Notes under the pieces: model-generated
The model's input: only the letters and a program-made list of their open reading frames with translations
What the model was told of the DNA's origin: nothing
Database searches by the model: none
Position numbers and translations under genes: made by a program
Assembly (NCBI RefSeq): GCF_045679545.1
Contig: NZ_CP166194.1
Location: 2,542,001 to 2,606,000 of the forward strand
Source of the DNA: Enterovibrio sp045679545
GTDB lineage: Bacteria; Pseudomonadota; Gammaproteobacteria; Enterobacterales; Vibrionaceae
DNA length: 64,000 nt
Direction: 5' to 3'
Shown here: positions 1 to 9,661 of the stretch, piece by piece
How positions within the stretch are numbered: position 1 is the first letter of the stretch
Layout of the letters: each line of letters opens with the position of its first letter

Positions 1-819
1 TAATTGCCATTGGTTCGCTAGACTCTGGATTAAATCAACTTCATCCCCTTGACCAATGAATAGAAAATGTGCTTTTTCATATTTTTTCATGGACTTAACT
101 AATCGCAACAGGTTTTCCATATCCTGTGCTCTACCAATGTTTCCGCCATAAAAAAATATCACTTTGTTATCTAAACCTAGCTTTTTTCTCAGGCTCACAT
201 AACCATCAGAGATTGTATGAGGTGTCAATGCCGCCCAGTTTCTTAATATACATGTTGAGTATCGCTCATTGGTCAAAGTATCAAACAAACTTTTGTTGTT
301 AGCAGACATCAATCCTATAGAGTCTGCTTGGGAATAAGAATACTCTTCAAAGTACCGAAAGTATCGCTCGATCAGGGAGCCTTTTTTAATCATCCCCGCA
401 TCAACAACCCATTGAGGAAACAAGTCCCTCAACACCAAGAATGCTTTACAATTGCAGCGACTTTTTATTCTCGATACCAAACCACCAAAAAAAATGGACG
501 GCGAGTAGTAAATTACACCATCAAATGTCTGGCTGCACACTCTTGGTGAAATCGCGCGCCAAGCTCTAAGTGAGAGTACAGATTCATTTAGTGCGCGCCT
601 AACCTTATTAACATCTTTAATCGCTCCACTCGAAAATGACCAAACTGTAACGCCATCGAGTTCTGAAACGATCAGCGCCTTTTTTTGGGATTCCAATGGA
701 GTAATAACGGTAACTTCTATACCTTGGGAAACGTAATAGCACGCCAGATCATGAAACATTTTTGCTCCGACTCGCGTGCTATGGGGTAAATAATCATCTA
801 TAACGAGAGCAAGACGCAT
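1..819 (-). CDS. wbuB: Glycosyltransferase, WbuB-like (GT4), 3' end outside window
   Basis: Read on the minus strand from an ATG at 819, an open frame of 273 codons runs off the left edge. It begins MRLALVIDDYLPHSTRVGAK and contains a Rossmann-like GT-B N-terminal half. Near residue 220 starts the second domain (FFYGGNIGRAQDMENLL), the usual GT4 opening of the nucleotide-sugar binding half. The start overlaps the fnlC stop by one base (TAATG), so it is translationally coupled. WbuB-type enzymes typically follow fnlABC and are predicted to transfer L-FucNAc to a growing lipid-linked repeat unit in the cytoplasm; that specificity is inferred from context, not from residues. The C-terminus is missing only because the window ends. 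Confidence 0.78.
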   Translation of the reverse strand, partial: MRLALVIDDYLPHSTRVGAKMFHDLACYYVSQGIEVTVITPLESQKKALIVSELDGVTVWSFSSGAIKDVNKVRRALNESVLSLRAWRAISPRVCSQTFDGVIYYSPSIFFGGLVSRIKSRCNCKAFLVLRDLFPQWVVDAGMIKKGSLIERYFRYFEEYSYSQADSIGLMSANNKSLFDTLTNERYSTCILRNWAALTPHTISDGYVSLRKKLGLDNKVIFFYGGNIGRAQDMENLLRLVKSMKKYEKAHFLFIGQGDEVDLIQSLANQWQL

Positions 820-1949
820 TAGAATTTCTTCCAAACCACGCGATTAACATAGTCGGTATAACTCAATATAATTCTTAACACTTTATCTGACACATTTGGG
901 GCCGTATAGTCTTTAACTTTGTTTATCAATCGGTTTTCACCACGAGCCTGAACTGCAATAATATCTAAAGCTTGAAGTATACGTTGATTATCCATGCCAG
1001 TGAACATAACCACTCCCTCCTCAAAACCTTCAGGTCGTTCTTGTGCTTCACGAATATTAATTGCAGGGAAGTTTATTATTGAAGACTCTTCTGTAATAGT
1101 TCCGCTATCACTCAGTACAGCTTTTGCCTGTTTTTGCAAACATACATAGTCAGTAAACCCTAAGGGTTTCAATAGCTTGACTCTATCATCAAACACTAAG
1201 TCTAGAGAGTCAATTTTCTTACGGGTTCTTGGGTGTGTTGAAACAATAACTGGCATGTTATATTTGATTGCTATCGAGTTCAATGCATCAACAAATGCCT
1301 CAATGTTTTTTACTGAGTCAACATTTTCCTCCCTATGGACGCTGACCAAAAAGAAGTTTTCCGGCACCAAGTTTAATTTATCCAAAACCGATGAATTATC
1401 AATCTTATCACTATAGAAAGCTAAAACTTCGTCCATAGGGCTCCCTGTTTTGACAATTAAATCAGGGGAGAGGCCTTCACGTAACAGATATTCCCTAGCT
1501 ATATCGCTGTAAGGCATATTTACATCTGATATATGATCGACAATTTTTCGATTAATTTCTTCAGGAACACGTAAGTCGAAGCATCTATTACCAGCTTCCA
1601 TGTGGAAAATTGGAATTTTCCTTCGTTTTGCTGAAATAGCGGATAGAGCGCTATTCGTATCTCCCAGAATCAATACGGCATCGGGTTTGACTTCAGCAAG
1701 TAAGCTATCAGACTTGCTTATAACTTGGGCCATAGTATCTGCAGCACTAACGCCTGCACATTCTAAGAAATAATCGGGGCTACGAATACCCAAATCATCA
1801 AAAAATATTTGATTCAGTTCATAGTCATAGTTTTGTCCTGTATGAACTAACAAATGATCACAAAATTCGTCTAATTTGGCTATCGTACGTGACAAGCGTA
1901 TAATTTCAGGTCTAGTACCTACAATAGTCATAATTCTTAGTTTTTTCAT
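819..1949 (-). CDS. fnlC: UDP-2-acetamido-2,6-dideoxy-L-talose 2-epimerase FnlC
   Basis: 376-residue member of the non-hydrolysing UDP-GlcNAc 2-epimerase (WecB) superfamily. GTRPE at residues 11-15 and the C-terminal SDSGTITEE substrate-binding stretch are visible. The opening, with HTGQNYD and the phrase FFDDLGI, is typical of the FnlC/CapG branch rather than WecB. It catalyses the last step to UDP-N-acetyl-L-fucosamine. The ATG overlaps the fnlB stop by four bases (ATGA) and the stop overlaps the next glycosyltransferase start, so fnlA-fnlB-fnlC-wbuB forms a coupled block. Length equals the usual 370-380 residues. Its companion paralogue in this cluster, WecB, lies at 16030-17157. Confidence 0.93.
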   Translation of the reverse strand: MKKLRIMTIVGTRPEIIRLSRTIAKLDEFCDHLLVHTGQNYDYELNQIFFDDLGIRSPDYFLECAGVSAADTMAQVISKSDSLLAEVKPDAVLILGDTNSALSAISAKRRKIPIFHMEAGNRCFDLRVPEEINRKIVDHISDVNMPYSDIAREYLLREGLSPDLIVKTGSPMDEVLAFYSDKIDNSSVLDKLNLVPENFFLVSVHREENVDSVKNIEAFVDALNSIAIKYNMPVIVSTHPRTRKKIDSLDLVFDDRVKLLKPLGFTDYVCLQKQAKAVLSDSGTITEESSIINFPAINIREAQERPEGFEEGVVMFTGMDNQRILQALDIIAVQARGENRLINKVKDYTAPNVSDKVLRIILSYTDYVNRVVWKKF

Positions 1950-2818
1950 GAAATATATCTCTTTCTATAATCAATATTCATATAGTCAATTAATTCAGGC
2001 CAACTGGCAGGCGTAAAACCAACTTTACTTCGGAAATTATCAGAGTTTAATGAACGATCAATGGTGACTTCTTTGGATTCTACTATAGTTGTTGATTTAT
2101 TATAGGCTGCTGAAATCAAAGACAAAAGTGTATACTTATCGATTGGTTCAACTGATAAGTTATAAACACCTCGTAAACTTGAGTTTGTTATAACCTTTTC
2201 TAATAGCACCTTTGCTACATAACACGTTGGCAACCCAGAGAAAATCGCTTGTGAATAGCCTTTCACTTGTCCACTTTGACTCAGAAACCAATCAACTAGG
2301 CTAACTGACGAATCCAATTCGTGACCGATAATTGAAGTACGCAATGTTATATGGTTTCCATAATCAACCTCGCCTAAATACTTTGACTTTCCGTACAAAT
2401 CCCTAGCTGTTGGCAAGTCACTTTCTTTATAGTGGCCTTTAGCACCATCAAAGATGCAATCTGTCGAAAAATGAATAAGTCTTGCTTTATACTTATCACA
2501 TAGTTCTGCCAGTATGTGGGGGAGAAGACTATTAATCTTTATTGATGCTATATGTTGCTTCGATATATCTTGCTGCTTGATGATACCTACACAATTTATT
2601 ACCACGTCGGGATTAGAAATATTAAATGCGTCTTCTAAGCTTGACACATTTTCTACGTCAACACCTTCGATAAGCCTATTTCTCAAACCATAAAAATACT
2701 TTTCTTTCCCAGATACGGATCTAACTGTACCAAAAACAGTAAGAGTGTTGTGTTCGCTAAGGTTAGAAAAAAGGCTATAACCTAACATACCTGTGGCGCC
2801 AATGACTAAAACTCGCAC
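1946..2818 (-). CDS. fnlB: FnlB, NAD(P)-dependent reductase of UDP-L-FucNAc synthesis (RmlD-like)
   Basis: 290-residue extended SDR protein. The dinucleotide-binding GATGMLG is at residues 7-13 and the catalytic Tyr/Lys pair is in YGKSK in the middle of the chain. It resembles dTDP-4-dehydrorhamnose reductase RmlD and acts as the C-4 reductase between FnlA and FnlC. Translation starts at a GTG, 2818-2816, with a GAGG motif about ten bases upstream inside the 3' end of fnlA; only two bases separate it from the fnlA stop. Sandwiched between fnlA and fnlC, so the assignment to the L-FucNAc pathway is strong. Confidence 0.92.
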   Translation of the reverse strand: MRVLVIGATGMLGYSLFSNLSEHNTLTVFGTVRSVSGKEKYFYGLRNRLIEGVDVENVSSLEDAFNISNPDVVINCVGIIKQQDISKQHIASIKINSLLPHILAELCDKYKARLIHFSTDCIFDGAKGHYKESDLPTARDLYGKSKYLGEVDYGNHITLRTSIIGHELDSSVSLVDWFLSQSGQVKGYSQAIFSGLPTCYVAKVLLEKVITNSSLRGVYNLSVEPIDKYTLLSLISAAYNKSTTIVESKEVTIDRSLNSDNFRSKVGFTPASWPELIDYMNIDYRKRYIS

Positions 2819-2820
2819 GC

Positions 2821-3858
2821 TCAGAAACCCTCAGGTGATATAACATCACCCGCTTCAATTGATCTAATGAAATCTAGCTTACGCAAGAGTTGTTTCATTC
2901 CAGACTTATCAAGTCGCTTAGTATTATCAGAATTATAATCTACAACCGATGATAGATCTCTCTCGCCTTCTTCAAAATATTTCGCATAGTTTAAATCACG
3001 ATTATCGGACGGAATCCGATAATAATCACCCTGATCATGGGCTACAAACATTTCTTCTCTACTACACAGAGCTTCATATAGCTTTTCACCATGTCTAGTA
3101 CCAATAATATTCACCTGATGGCTTGGTCTGCCACATATTTCCAAAATAGACTGTACAAGTACATCGATTGTTGCAGCTGGTGCTTTCTGTACGAAAATAT
3201 CGCCATTTACTCCATTAATAAACGCATGTAATACTAAGTCAACAGCATCATCTAACGTCATCATAAATCGGGTCATATTTGGGTCGGTGACGGTTATAGG
3301 GGCATCGTTGAAAACTTGATTAACAAACAATGGAATAACAGATCCTCTCGAAGCCATCACGTTGCCATACCTAGTACAGCAAACAGTTGTATCTGTTCCA
3401 CTTAGACTTCTGCTCTTTGCAACGATAACCTTTTCCATCATAGCTTTTGAAATACCCATAGCGTTTATTGGGTACACTGCCTTATCAGTACTCAGGCAAA
3501 CCACTTTCTTCACTCCAAAGTTGACTGCAGCTTCCAGTACGTTCTCGGTTCCTAGTACATTTGTCTTCACCGCTTCTAAGGGATAAAATTCGCACGACGG
3601 AACCTGCTTAAGTGCAGCGGCATGATATACATAGTCAACACCGCGCATTGCATTGGCAACACTTTGATAGTCCCTTACATCACCGATATAGAACTTAAGC
3701 TTACTCGATGCAAATTTCTTACGCATATCATCCTGTTTTTTCTCGTCTCTTGAAAATACTCTAATCTCGCCAATATCCGAGTCAAGAAACCTATTCAAAA
3801 CCGCATTACCAAATGAACCTGTTCCGCCGGTAATTAAAAGTACTTTATTTTTAAACAT
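2821..3858 (-). CDS. fnlA: UDP-GlcNAc 4,6-dehydratase/5-epimerase FnlA
   Basis: CapD/FlaA1-type short-chain dehydrogenase that converts UDP-GlcNAc to the 4-keto-6-deoxy-L-hexose, the first step to UDP-L-FucNAc. GGTGSFG lies at residues 10-16 and the C-terminal half carries YGNVMASRGSVIPLF, typical of the family. The frame stays open upstream to 3960, but those 34 codons run into the preceding glycosyltransferase gene and look nothing like the family. The ATG at 3858 gives 345 residues, the normal FnlA length, and leaves a 19-base gap to the upstream stop with a weak GTGAGA ribosome site. Cytoplasmic; neighbours fnlB and fnlC complete the pathway. Confidence 0.94.
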   Translation of the reverse strand: MFKNKVLLITGGTGSFGNAVLNRFLDSDIGEIRVFSRDEKKQDDMRKKFASSKLKFYIGDVRDYQSVANAMRGVDYVYHAAALKQVPSCEFYPLEAVKTNVLGTENVLEAAVNFGVKKVVCLSTDKAVYPINAMGISKAMMEKVIVAKSRSLSGTDTTVCCTRYGNVMASRGSVIPLFVNQVFNDAPITVTDPNMTRFMMTLDDAVDLVLHAFINGVNGDIFVQKAPAATIDVLVQSILEICGRPSHQVNIIGTRHGEKLYEALCSREEMFVAHDQGDYYRIPSDNRDLNYAKYFEEGERDLSSVVDYNSDNTKRLDKSGMKQLLRKLDFIRSIEAGDVISPEGF

Positions 3859-3877
3859 GAATTTCTCACTAAAGAAT

Positions 3878-5008
3878 TTATGATCTTTTTCCACATAAGA
3901 AAGATATTGTCGACTTTGTCGTTGACAGCCAGTCAAAATCCAGAGCTCTTTCATATGCAAGCGTAGAATAGCGCCTGAGGTTATCTTCTGTCTCCAATAA
4001 TTTCACTGCTTTTTTCAGTGACCCTGAAGTATAAGGGTTAAAATAGACTACTGATTCTTGGCCAAATTCTGGCATTGGCATTATGTCGGAGCATATGACG
4101 GCTTTCCCAGACGCCAATTTCTCAAGAAGTATGTTTGGGCAGCACTCGCAAGAAGAACCAAAAATCAACGCTCTTGAATTTTGATACAATGCAGGAAGCT
4201 CTTCATAGTTTCTAGGTCCATAAAACCTAACTTTATCCGAGCCACTACTTTCGATCAGTTTAACTACATCATCACCATACTGATTATACTTTGGCCCCAC
4301 TAAAACTAGTGGGTAATCGAATTCTTTATCGATTATTTCCAACCAAGCAGAAATAATTTCTTTCTGTGCTTTATATACATCTAGAATCGACACATACAAG
4401 TAGTAACTGCCCGGCTTTCCAGGTAAATTAGAAGCGGTGTTAGCTTTTTCTAAGAAACTTGGAGATAATCCATGATAAATCACCTCCGATTTATCAATAA
4501 TTCCATTGTCAAATTTAGAAACCAACTCCCTAGAGTGATGAGATATAAATATCACACCATCTGACATCCTATATGAAATCAAATAGACATACTTTAGTAT
4601 CCATAGCTTGAATCGACTATAAGACAACAACGGAAATCTTCTTCTCTCTCTCTCGTCAAATGGCAGCATATTTCTCAAAGCGGTGTATGCTTTGCAACCC
4701 TTAGGCATAAGGGAGATCATCACTCCTCCAGGAGCATAATACGAGTCAGAGCCTAATTTTTTGAGAAGAAAAGGTAAGTAGAAAAACTCCCACAAAACAC
4801 GAAAAACAATATTTCTTGATGGGAATATAGGTTTGATTACTTTTACTTTATTTCCTTGGCAATCGGAAAAATCTGAAAAATTTGACTGATGAGAAATAAG
4901 TAGAATATTTATGTCGTCGTCCAAGTTGTCGATGTGCTGAAGCAAGTTCTTGATATACGTTTTCCCACCGCCTCTTAAAGCGCTAAGTGCGTTAATAACT
5001 ATATTCAT
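3878..5008 (-). CDS. Glycosyltransferase family 4
   Basis: 376-residue GT-B fold glycosyltransferase. Residues 12-18 (LRGGGKT) form the glycine-rich acceptor-side loop. The C-terminal domain shows YYLYVSILDVYKAQ, then FYGPRNYEELPALYQNSRALIFGSSCE and the E-x7-E motif region (CPNILLEKLASGKAVI), the nucleotide-sugar binding signature of GT4 enzymes. It overlaps the upstream glycosyltransferase by 17 bases, so it is part of the same transcript. The sugar it transfers cannot be told from sequence. Base composition is AT-rich like the rest of the cluster. Confidence 0.88.
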   Translation of the reverse strand: MNIVINALSALRGGGKTYIKNLLQHIDNLDDDINILLISHQSNFSDFSDCQGNKVKVIKPIFPSRNIVFRVLWEFFYLPFLLKKLGSDSYYAPGGVMISLMPKGCKAYTALRNMLPFDERERRRFPLLSYSRFKLWILKYVYLISYRMSDGVIFISHHSRELVSKFDNGIIDKSEVIYHGLSPSFLEKANTASNLPGKPGSYYLYVSILDVYKAQKEIISAWLEIIDKEFDYPLVLVGPKYNQYGDDVVKLIESSGSDKVRFYGPRNYEELPALYQNSRALIFGSSCECCPNILLEKLASGKAVICSDIMPMPEFGQESVVYFNPYTSGSLKKAVKLLETEDNLRRYSTLAYERALDFDWLSTTKSTISFLCGKRS

Positions 5009-6188
5009 TATCTACAAGGACCTCATCTAAGGCTTTCAACCACGTATTCTCCCAACTAAAGTTTCTATTGGCCGTGTTACTTGCATTGAAGGATATTCTT
5101 TCGATCTCGCTTTCATTCTCAACTAGATACTGAATTTTATCGGCTAGATCCTTTTCGCATTTTGCTGAAAATAGAATGCCATTTTCAAGATCAGTAATTA
5201 TCTCTCGATTGCACTCATGATTTGGCACTATGGTCGCTGTCCCTGCGGCCATGTACTCGAGTACTTTTATTGGCGCGATAATATCAGTGGAACCAGGAAG
5301 AACGGAAATATCAATTTTGGCCAAGAATGAAGCAACTTCTTGTGGAAGAATGGGGTCAACAAACTCCAGAAAATCTTTTGGAATACCTAATTTTTCACTG
5401 ATCTCTTTGCAATGCTGTCGCTCTTTACCATCACCTACCATGTAGATAACAAGTTTGTTTTCAAAGCCTTTATCTAAAAGCAGCTTTGCTGCATACACCA
5501 AACGTTCCGCATCATGATAAAAAGCGTAACTACCTAAATAGGCCAGTTTAATCTTGCCGTCATTCTGCGATTCCGGACTGGTTTCATATTCTGGAGTAGT
5601 TAAAGAAAATTCTTCATAGTTGACGGCGTTATACGCGACAATAATCTTAGATTCCTCATATCCAATAGCAACAAGCGCTTTCTTAATAACTAGCGATTCT
5701 ACAACTATAGATGTAGCCCATTTACATTTAAGATGTTCCACATATAATGCCAATGGTTTAAAGAGAGAAATGTTATAGTCAACTAAATGATCTTTCCATT
5801 CGAGCACATAAGGTACATCATGATCTCGTGCAAGCAAAAAACCCGCAAAATGAAACCTGGATGAACGTTCCCAAACGAGGGAAATATTATCACCATTATG
5901 CTTTTTTCTAAGATATATATAACTCTTTATACAGTGTATAAAGTCCTTAACCTCAGATACCGTATGAACAAGAGGAGATAAAAAAAAGTTCTTTCTATAG
6001 CTTTGTTTATGCGTTCCCACATTGCCATAGCTTTGTGGTTGTGCCCCTTTAATCAATTGCCCGCCGAAAAAAGCCGAAACACTGTATTTATTTCCCCAAC
6101 ACTTAATTATTTCAGAAATCTTCCTGCCTGGCTTTGATGGAAAGGCGCTTCTTGGGCTAATGATGTATACTACTTTTTTATATTCCAT
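4992..6188 (-). CDS. Glycosyltransferase family 4
   Basis: 398-residue GT-B glycosyltransferase. The first half opens with KVVYIISPRSAFPSKPGRKI (a positively charged loop after strand 1). The second half contains KLAYLGSYAFYHDAERLV, MVGDGKERQHC and a conserved acidic region around ISVLPGSTDIIAPIKVLEYMAAG, where E-YMAAG is the usual GT4 donor-site motif. It overlaps the next upstream glycosyltransferase (6170) by 19 bases and the downstream one by 17, showing tight coupling. Probably adds one residue of the polysaccharide repeat on the cytoplasmic face of the inner membrane; specificity unknown. Confidence 0.88.
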   Translation of the reverse strand: MEYKKVVYIISPRSAFPSKPGRKISEIIKCWGNKYSVSAFFGGQLIKGAQPQSYGNVGTHKQSYRKNFFLSPLVHTVSEVKDFIHCIKSYIYLRKKHNGDNISLVWERSSRFHFAGFLLARDHDVPYVLEWKDHLVDYNISLFKPLALYVEHLKCKWATSIVVESLVIKKALVAIGYEESKIIVAYNAVNYEEFSLTTPEYETSPESQNDGKIKLAYLGSYAFYHDAERLVYAAKLLLDKGFENKLVIYMVGDGKERQHCKEISEKLGIPKDFLEFVDPILPQEVASFLAKIDISVLPGSTDIIAPIKVLEYMAAGTATIVPNHECNREIITDLENGILFSAKCEKDLADKIQYLVENESEIERISFNASNTANRNFSWENTWLKALDEVLVDNEYSY

Positions 6189-7279
6189 AGTCTTTTTAAT
6201 CTAACTATTGAGTTTTCTAAATTGAAGTCACTATTCTTCACAGCTTCTAAAGCATCACTTTTAGAGACCGCAGCGCTTCTCGATATAGTTTCCAATCGAC
6301 TTGCCCACTCACTAGCATGGGCCCGCAACGACATTCTTGTAACAAGCTCCTCCACTACCGTTGCTTCGACGGGGAGAACGTCAGAGCATATTACTGGTAA
6401 TCCTGATGCCTGTGCTTCAACGACGGCTAGACCCAACCCCTCAGAGTGTGATGGAAATAAAAACACGTCAAATATTTCCTTCATGATTTCTGGAACATTT
6501 CCTACTTGTCCCAAAAATATAAAGTTTTTGTCAATGCCAAGATCAACAACGCTTTGCTTTATTTTTGCCGACAACTCTCCACTTCCAACCAATACAAATT
6601 TTGTCTCTGGCAGGCTACTGAGCAGATATTGAGAAATTTCAACGATAAATATCTGATTTTTTTGGTAATCAAATCTTCCAACATGACCGACTACCAACAT
6701 ACCTTCAGCAATGCCTAAGTTTTTGCGAATTACAGAAGAATCTTCAGTTGGAATAAATCTATCCAATTGAATTGAGAGCGGAATTACCTGATATTCACTG
6801 TCACCAAATAGGGAAAAACCAGCAGCCTTGGACACCGCCAGTAACTCGCTAGAAAGAACTATTGAGAGATATCTTTGTATCTTTAAATATATTTTACTAA
6901 ATAGGCTAGAACAGGAAATCTTAGTACCAAAGTCATTGTGGCTATGAAGTAAACGAGATTTACTCCCATTGATATATGCAGCTAGTAGCGCGGAGGTGGC
7001 ATTTTCAATATTGTGACAGTGTACACTAGAATACATATTTCTATCCAAAAGCGTTTTCACAACCCTGAATGTTTTGTCCGGCCTTCTAAGACTTCCCCCA
7101 TAATAAATATCCCCGCCAAGTACACGAATTTCTTCGTCGTAGAATCCTGGCTTATTCGAGTTCACAACAAAATCAAACAATATATTCTCTGCTCTAAGCA
7201 TACGAAATATATTCATCAACCATGTCTCGATACCGCCAGCGTTCATAGCATACACTATATGAAGAACTCTTGTGGTCAT
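6170..7279 (-). CDS. Glycosyltransferase family 4 (EpsF-like)
   Basis: 369-residue GT4 enzyme. It starts TTRVLHIVYAMNAGGIETWL; the AMNAGGIET loop is typical of the EpsF-like branch. GHVGRFDYQKNQ opens the C-terminal domain and FPSHSEGLGLAVVEAQASGLP carries the two glutamates of the donor site. The frame extends two codons further to a TTG, but the ATG at 7279 is the better start: GAGGAAAC lies about six bases upstream and ATGA overlaps the stop of the preceding gene by four bases. Acceptor and sugar are not predictable from sequence. Confidence 0.9.
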   Translation of the reverse strand: MTTRVLHIVYAMNAGGIETWLMNIFRMLRAENILFDFVVNSNKPGFYDEEIRVLGGDIYYGGSLRRPDKTFRVVKTLLDRNMYSSVHCHNIENATSALLAAYINGSKSRLLHSHNDFGTKISCSSLFSKIYLKIQRYLSIVLSSELLAVSKAAGFSLFGDSEYQVIPLSIQLDRFIPTEDSSVIRKNLGIAEGMLVVGHVGRFDYQKNQIFIVEISQYLLSSLPETKFVLVGSGELSAKIKQSVVDLGIDKNFIFLGQVGNVPEIMKEIFDVFLFPSHSEGLGLAVVEAQASGLPVICSDVLPVEATVVEELVTRMSLRAHASEWASRLETISRSAAVSKSDALEAVKNSDFNLENSIVRLKRLWNIKK

Positions 7280-8478
7280 AGACAAGTTTCCTCAATCAGC
7301 TTTAGCAACCTACTCTCGTACAATTCAATATTGTGCTCTCGTTGAATATACTTTGATGCTGCCTTGCCATACTTTTCCAATCGAGCATTGTCTTGAAGCA
7401 TTTGAATAATAGCAGTCCCTAGTTGCTCAGTATTCCTAGGTTCGACTAACAACCCAAACTCTTCATCTTTTAGCCATTCAGGGATGCCGCCAACTTTAGT
7501 AGCAACAACTGGCACTCCGCAGGCTAGTGATTCTGGTCCCACCATTCCAAACTGCTCATTCCATACTGACGGAACAATGGTCAAATCCACTGATTGATAC
7601 AGTTCAACGATCTGTTCTTTTTGAACGTATCCAAGAAAGATGACCGAGTCTTCAAGGCCTGTTTCTATAGCCATGTTTCGATATTTTTCGGCTTGCGGAC
7701 CGCTACCAGCAACCAACAATTTCACGTGAGGTATGACTTTTAATACGTCCTTCATACAATCGATTAAATAGTCTAGGCCTTTTACTTCATGCATCGAACC
7801 AATAAATAGCAGCTTGTTACCTTCAAATAGTCTTTTATTGTTAATTGAAGTAAATTGCTCTCTTAAACCAAGAGGTATTCGTATTGTATTGGTAAAGCCA
7901 AATCGATGGGAAATTTTCTCTATGTATTCGGATGGACAGTGAAAAACTGTAACTTTAGACAAAAGCTTTGGATACTTAGAGAATAAGTTGCTCACTAATG
8001 GATACTGCCATGAGGGAATGCATTTTTTCGTTACACATTTTAATCCACAGCCCAACTCACATTGTTCTGACGTTCCTCTTATATTCCCCCATGATGTTGG
8101 GCAATAGAAGTTGGGGCCATGAAGTGTTTGAATTACCGGGATATCTGCAGGAATTGCCTCGAATACTGCAATAGGACATTTTGATATTAGGTGATTATGT
8201 ATAATATGCGGTTCAATCTCTGTGATCACTCGGCTTATTTTTTTAGCAAGACCACTATTGGTAAAGAACTTGTTTCTCTTACCAACAAGCTTGTTTGATA
8301 TTCCACAGTCTACAATATACTGATTATCGTTTATCAGAGCGTCATTATCGCCAAAAGAGAGCGTGTAAACTTCATACCCACGTTTTTCAAGAAACTGATA
8401 CTCCATCGAAAACAAGGGAGCTCCATTTTCTTTGTCGTGAAAATTATCGTCGATTAATAGTATTCTTTTTTTTGACAT
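7276..8478 (-). CDS. Glycosyltransferase family 4 with cysteine cluster
   Basis: 400-residue GT4 enzyme. After the N-terminal Rossmann half (IIHNHLISKCPIAVFEAI, TLHGPNFYCPTSWG) there is a Cys-rich insert near residues 130-155 with CELGCGLKC and TKKC, a common, possibly structural feature of one GT4 subgroup. The C-terminal half has LLFIGSMHEVKGLDYL and VWNEQFGMVGPESLACGVPVV with the E-x7-E pattern. Start ATG at 8478 is two bases after the wzy stop at 8480. It lies between wzy and another glycosyltransferase; donor and acceptor unknown. Confidence 0.9.
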   Translation of the reverse strand: MSKKRILLIDDNFHDKENGAPLFSMEYQFLEKRGYEVYTLSFGDNDALINDNQYIVDCGISNKLVGKRNKFFTNSGLAKKISRVITEIEPHIIHNHLISKCPIAVFEAIPADIPVIQTLHGPNFYCPTSWGNIRGTSEQCELGCGLKCVTKKCIPSWQYPLVSNLFSKYPKLLSKVTVFHCPSEYIEKISHRFGFTNTIRIPLGLREQFTSINNKRLFEGNKLLFIGSMHEVKGLDYLIDCMKDVLKVIPHVKLLVAGSGPQAEKYRNMAIETGLEDSVIFLGYVQKEQIVELYQSVDLTIVPSVWNEQFGMVGPESLACGVPVVATKVGGIPEWLKDEEFGLLVEPRNTEQLGTAIIQMLQDNARLEKYGKAASKYIQREHNIELYESRLLKLIEETCL

Positions 8479-8479
8479 A

Positions 8480-9661
8480 TTAACTAGATTCCACTCTTTT
8501 AATCAGTGTGTTTTTCCGTAACTGCATTTCCAATACTACCAACAACACCCAGAAAATTTTAAATGATAGTAGTGGTGAAATAAACGACGCTGAAAACAAA
8601 TATAGGGGCATATATCCATATTTCCGTATATTTTCTTTCTTCAGGCATAAAAAGGAAATATACGACAAAAGTAAAATCCAAATAATATAGCCAATAAACC
8701 CACCTGAGAAGATCATTTCAGCAAACAACGAATGAGCATTATTTACTATTTTAAAGCTTGGGTCGCCAAACTGCTCAATACCAAACCCGACATTGCCAAA
8801 CCCAACGCCGAACGGGTAGTGAAATATTGAAGATACAGAAGCAAATATATAGCTAAGTCGCTCGCCCGCTGAATATTCCACTCCACCTGACGAAATAATA
8901 GCCATCAACTCAGCAATTGAGGTTATACCAAACCTCTTCAGCATTAGACTTAAAAAATAGTAACAAACCACCAGTCCAAAAACTGTCGATGCACTTACTA
9001 TGATAATTTTTTTAAGTAAATTGTTTTTTCTAAAGTAGTTTCTTGTAAATAGGACAACGAGCATCACATGAGACATGCCAATTAACATGAATATCATGTT
9101 TTGCCTGCTACCTGACATCACAAGGAACGTTGTGCATGACATGAATATCACTAATGAAAGTAGTACCTTATTTTTTTCGATAATATTTATTAAACTAACC
9201 ATAAAACCAAGAAATACGGCCATACCTTGTATATTCGGGTTTAAATACTCGGTTGTTATTCTTCCCTGCCAGGTTGTATCAAATCCACCCATCAAAAACA
9301 GTACCGGCAAAATAGCCACATTCAAAAGAACAAGGTCTTCAAAAGTCAAAACTTTATCGATCTTGTTGGTTGCTAGCAGTAGCAATGCTATGAGGACTAG
9401 AGTCCAATATTTACCGTTGACGGAAATACTCTCAAAACCAAAAATGTAGAATTGGGAAAAAAAGGCAATTGCGGCTACTGTAGAGAATGAAACAGCAACA
9501 AAACTGAATGGTTCTTCCCTTTTTATAAATAATGATGTCAGTATAAACAATAAAATAAGTACATTATTTACCATATATGCTTTGGGATATGTCGAAAGGA
9601 TCCCAGTAATAAGGATCAAAGAAAATATATATTGATAAATTTGTCTCTTTCTAGCGTCCAT
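8480..9661 (-). CDS. wzy: O-antigen/polysaccharide polymerase Wzy (O-antigen ligase-like)
   Basis: Polytopic inner-membrane protein of about 393 residues with some ten hydrophobic segments and a large polar stretch in the C-terminal third (ERLSYIFASVSSIFHYPFGVGFGN). This is the pattern of the Wzy_C/O-antigen-ligase superfamily, and the placement between glycosyltransferases beside a Wzx gene supports Wzy, which polymerises repeat units on the periplasmic face. Sequence alone cannot separate Wzy from WaaL. The frame is open to 9691 (ten more codons, overlapping the upstream gene by 41 bases). I favour the ATG at 9661, which begins MDARKRQIYQ just before the first membrane segment, but the start is not certain. 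Confidence 0.82.
   Translation of the reverse strand: MDARKRQIYQYIFSLILITGILSTYPKAYMVNNVLILLFILTSLFIKREEPFSFVAVSFSTVAAIAFFSQFYIFGFESISVNGKYWTLVLIALLLLATNKIDKVLTFEDLVLLNVAILPVLFLMGGFDTTWQGRITTEYLNPNIQGMAVFLGFMVSLINIIEKNKVLLSLVIFMSCTTFLVMSGSRQNMIFMLIGMSHVMLVVLFTRNYFRKNNLLKKIIIVSASTVFGLVVCYYFLSLMLKRFGITSIAELMAIISSGGVEYSAGERLSYIFASVSSIFHYPFGVGFGNVGFGIEQFGDPSFKIVNNAHSLFAEMIFSGGFIGYIIWILLLSYISFLCLKKENIRKYGYMPLYLFSASFISPLLSFKIFWVLLVVLEMQLRKNTLIKRVESS

Noticed and set aside
328..549. A 73-codon plus-strand frame in the left end
   Set aside because: It lies opposite the WbuB-like glycosyltransferase, whose conserved motifs cover the same stretch on the minus strand.
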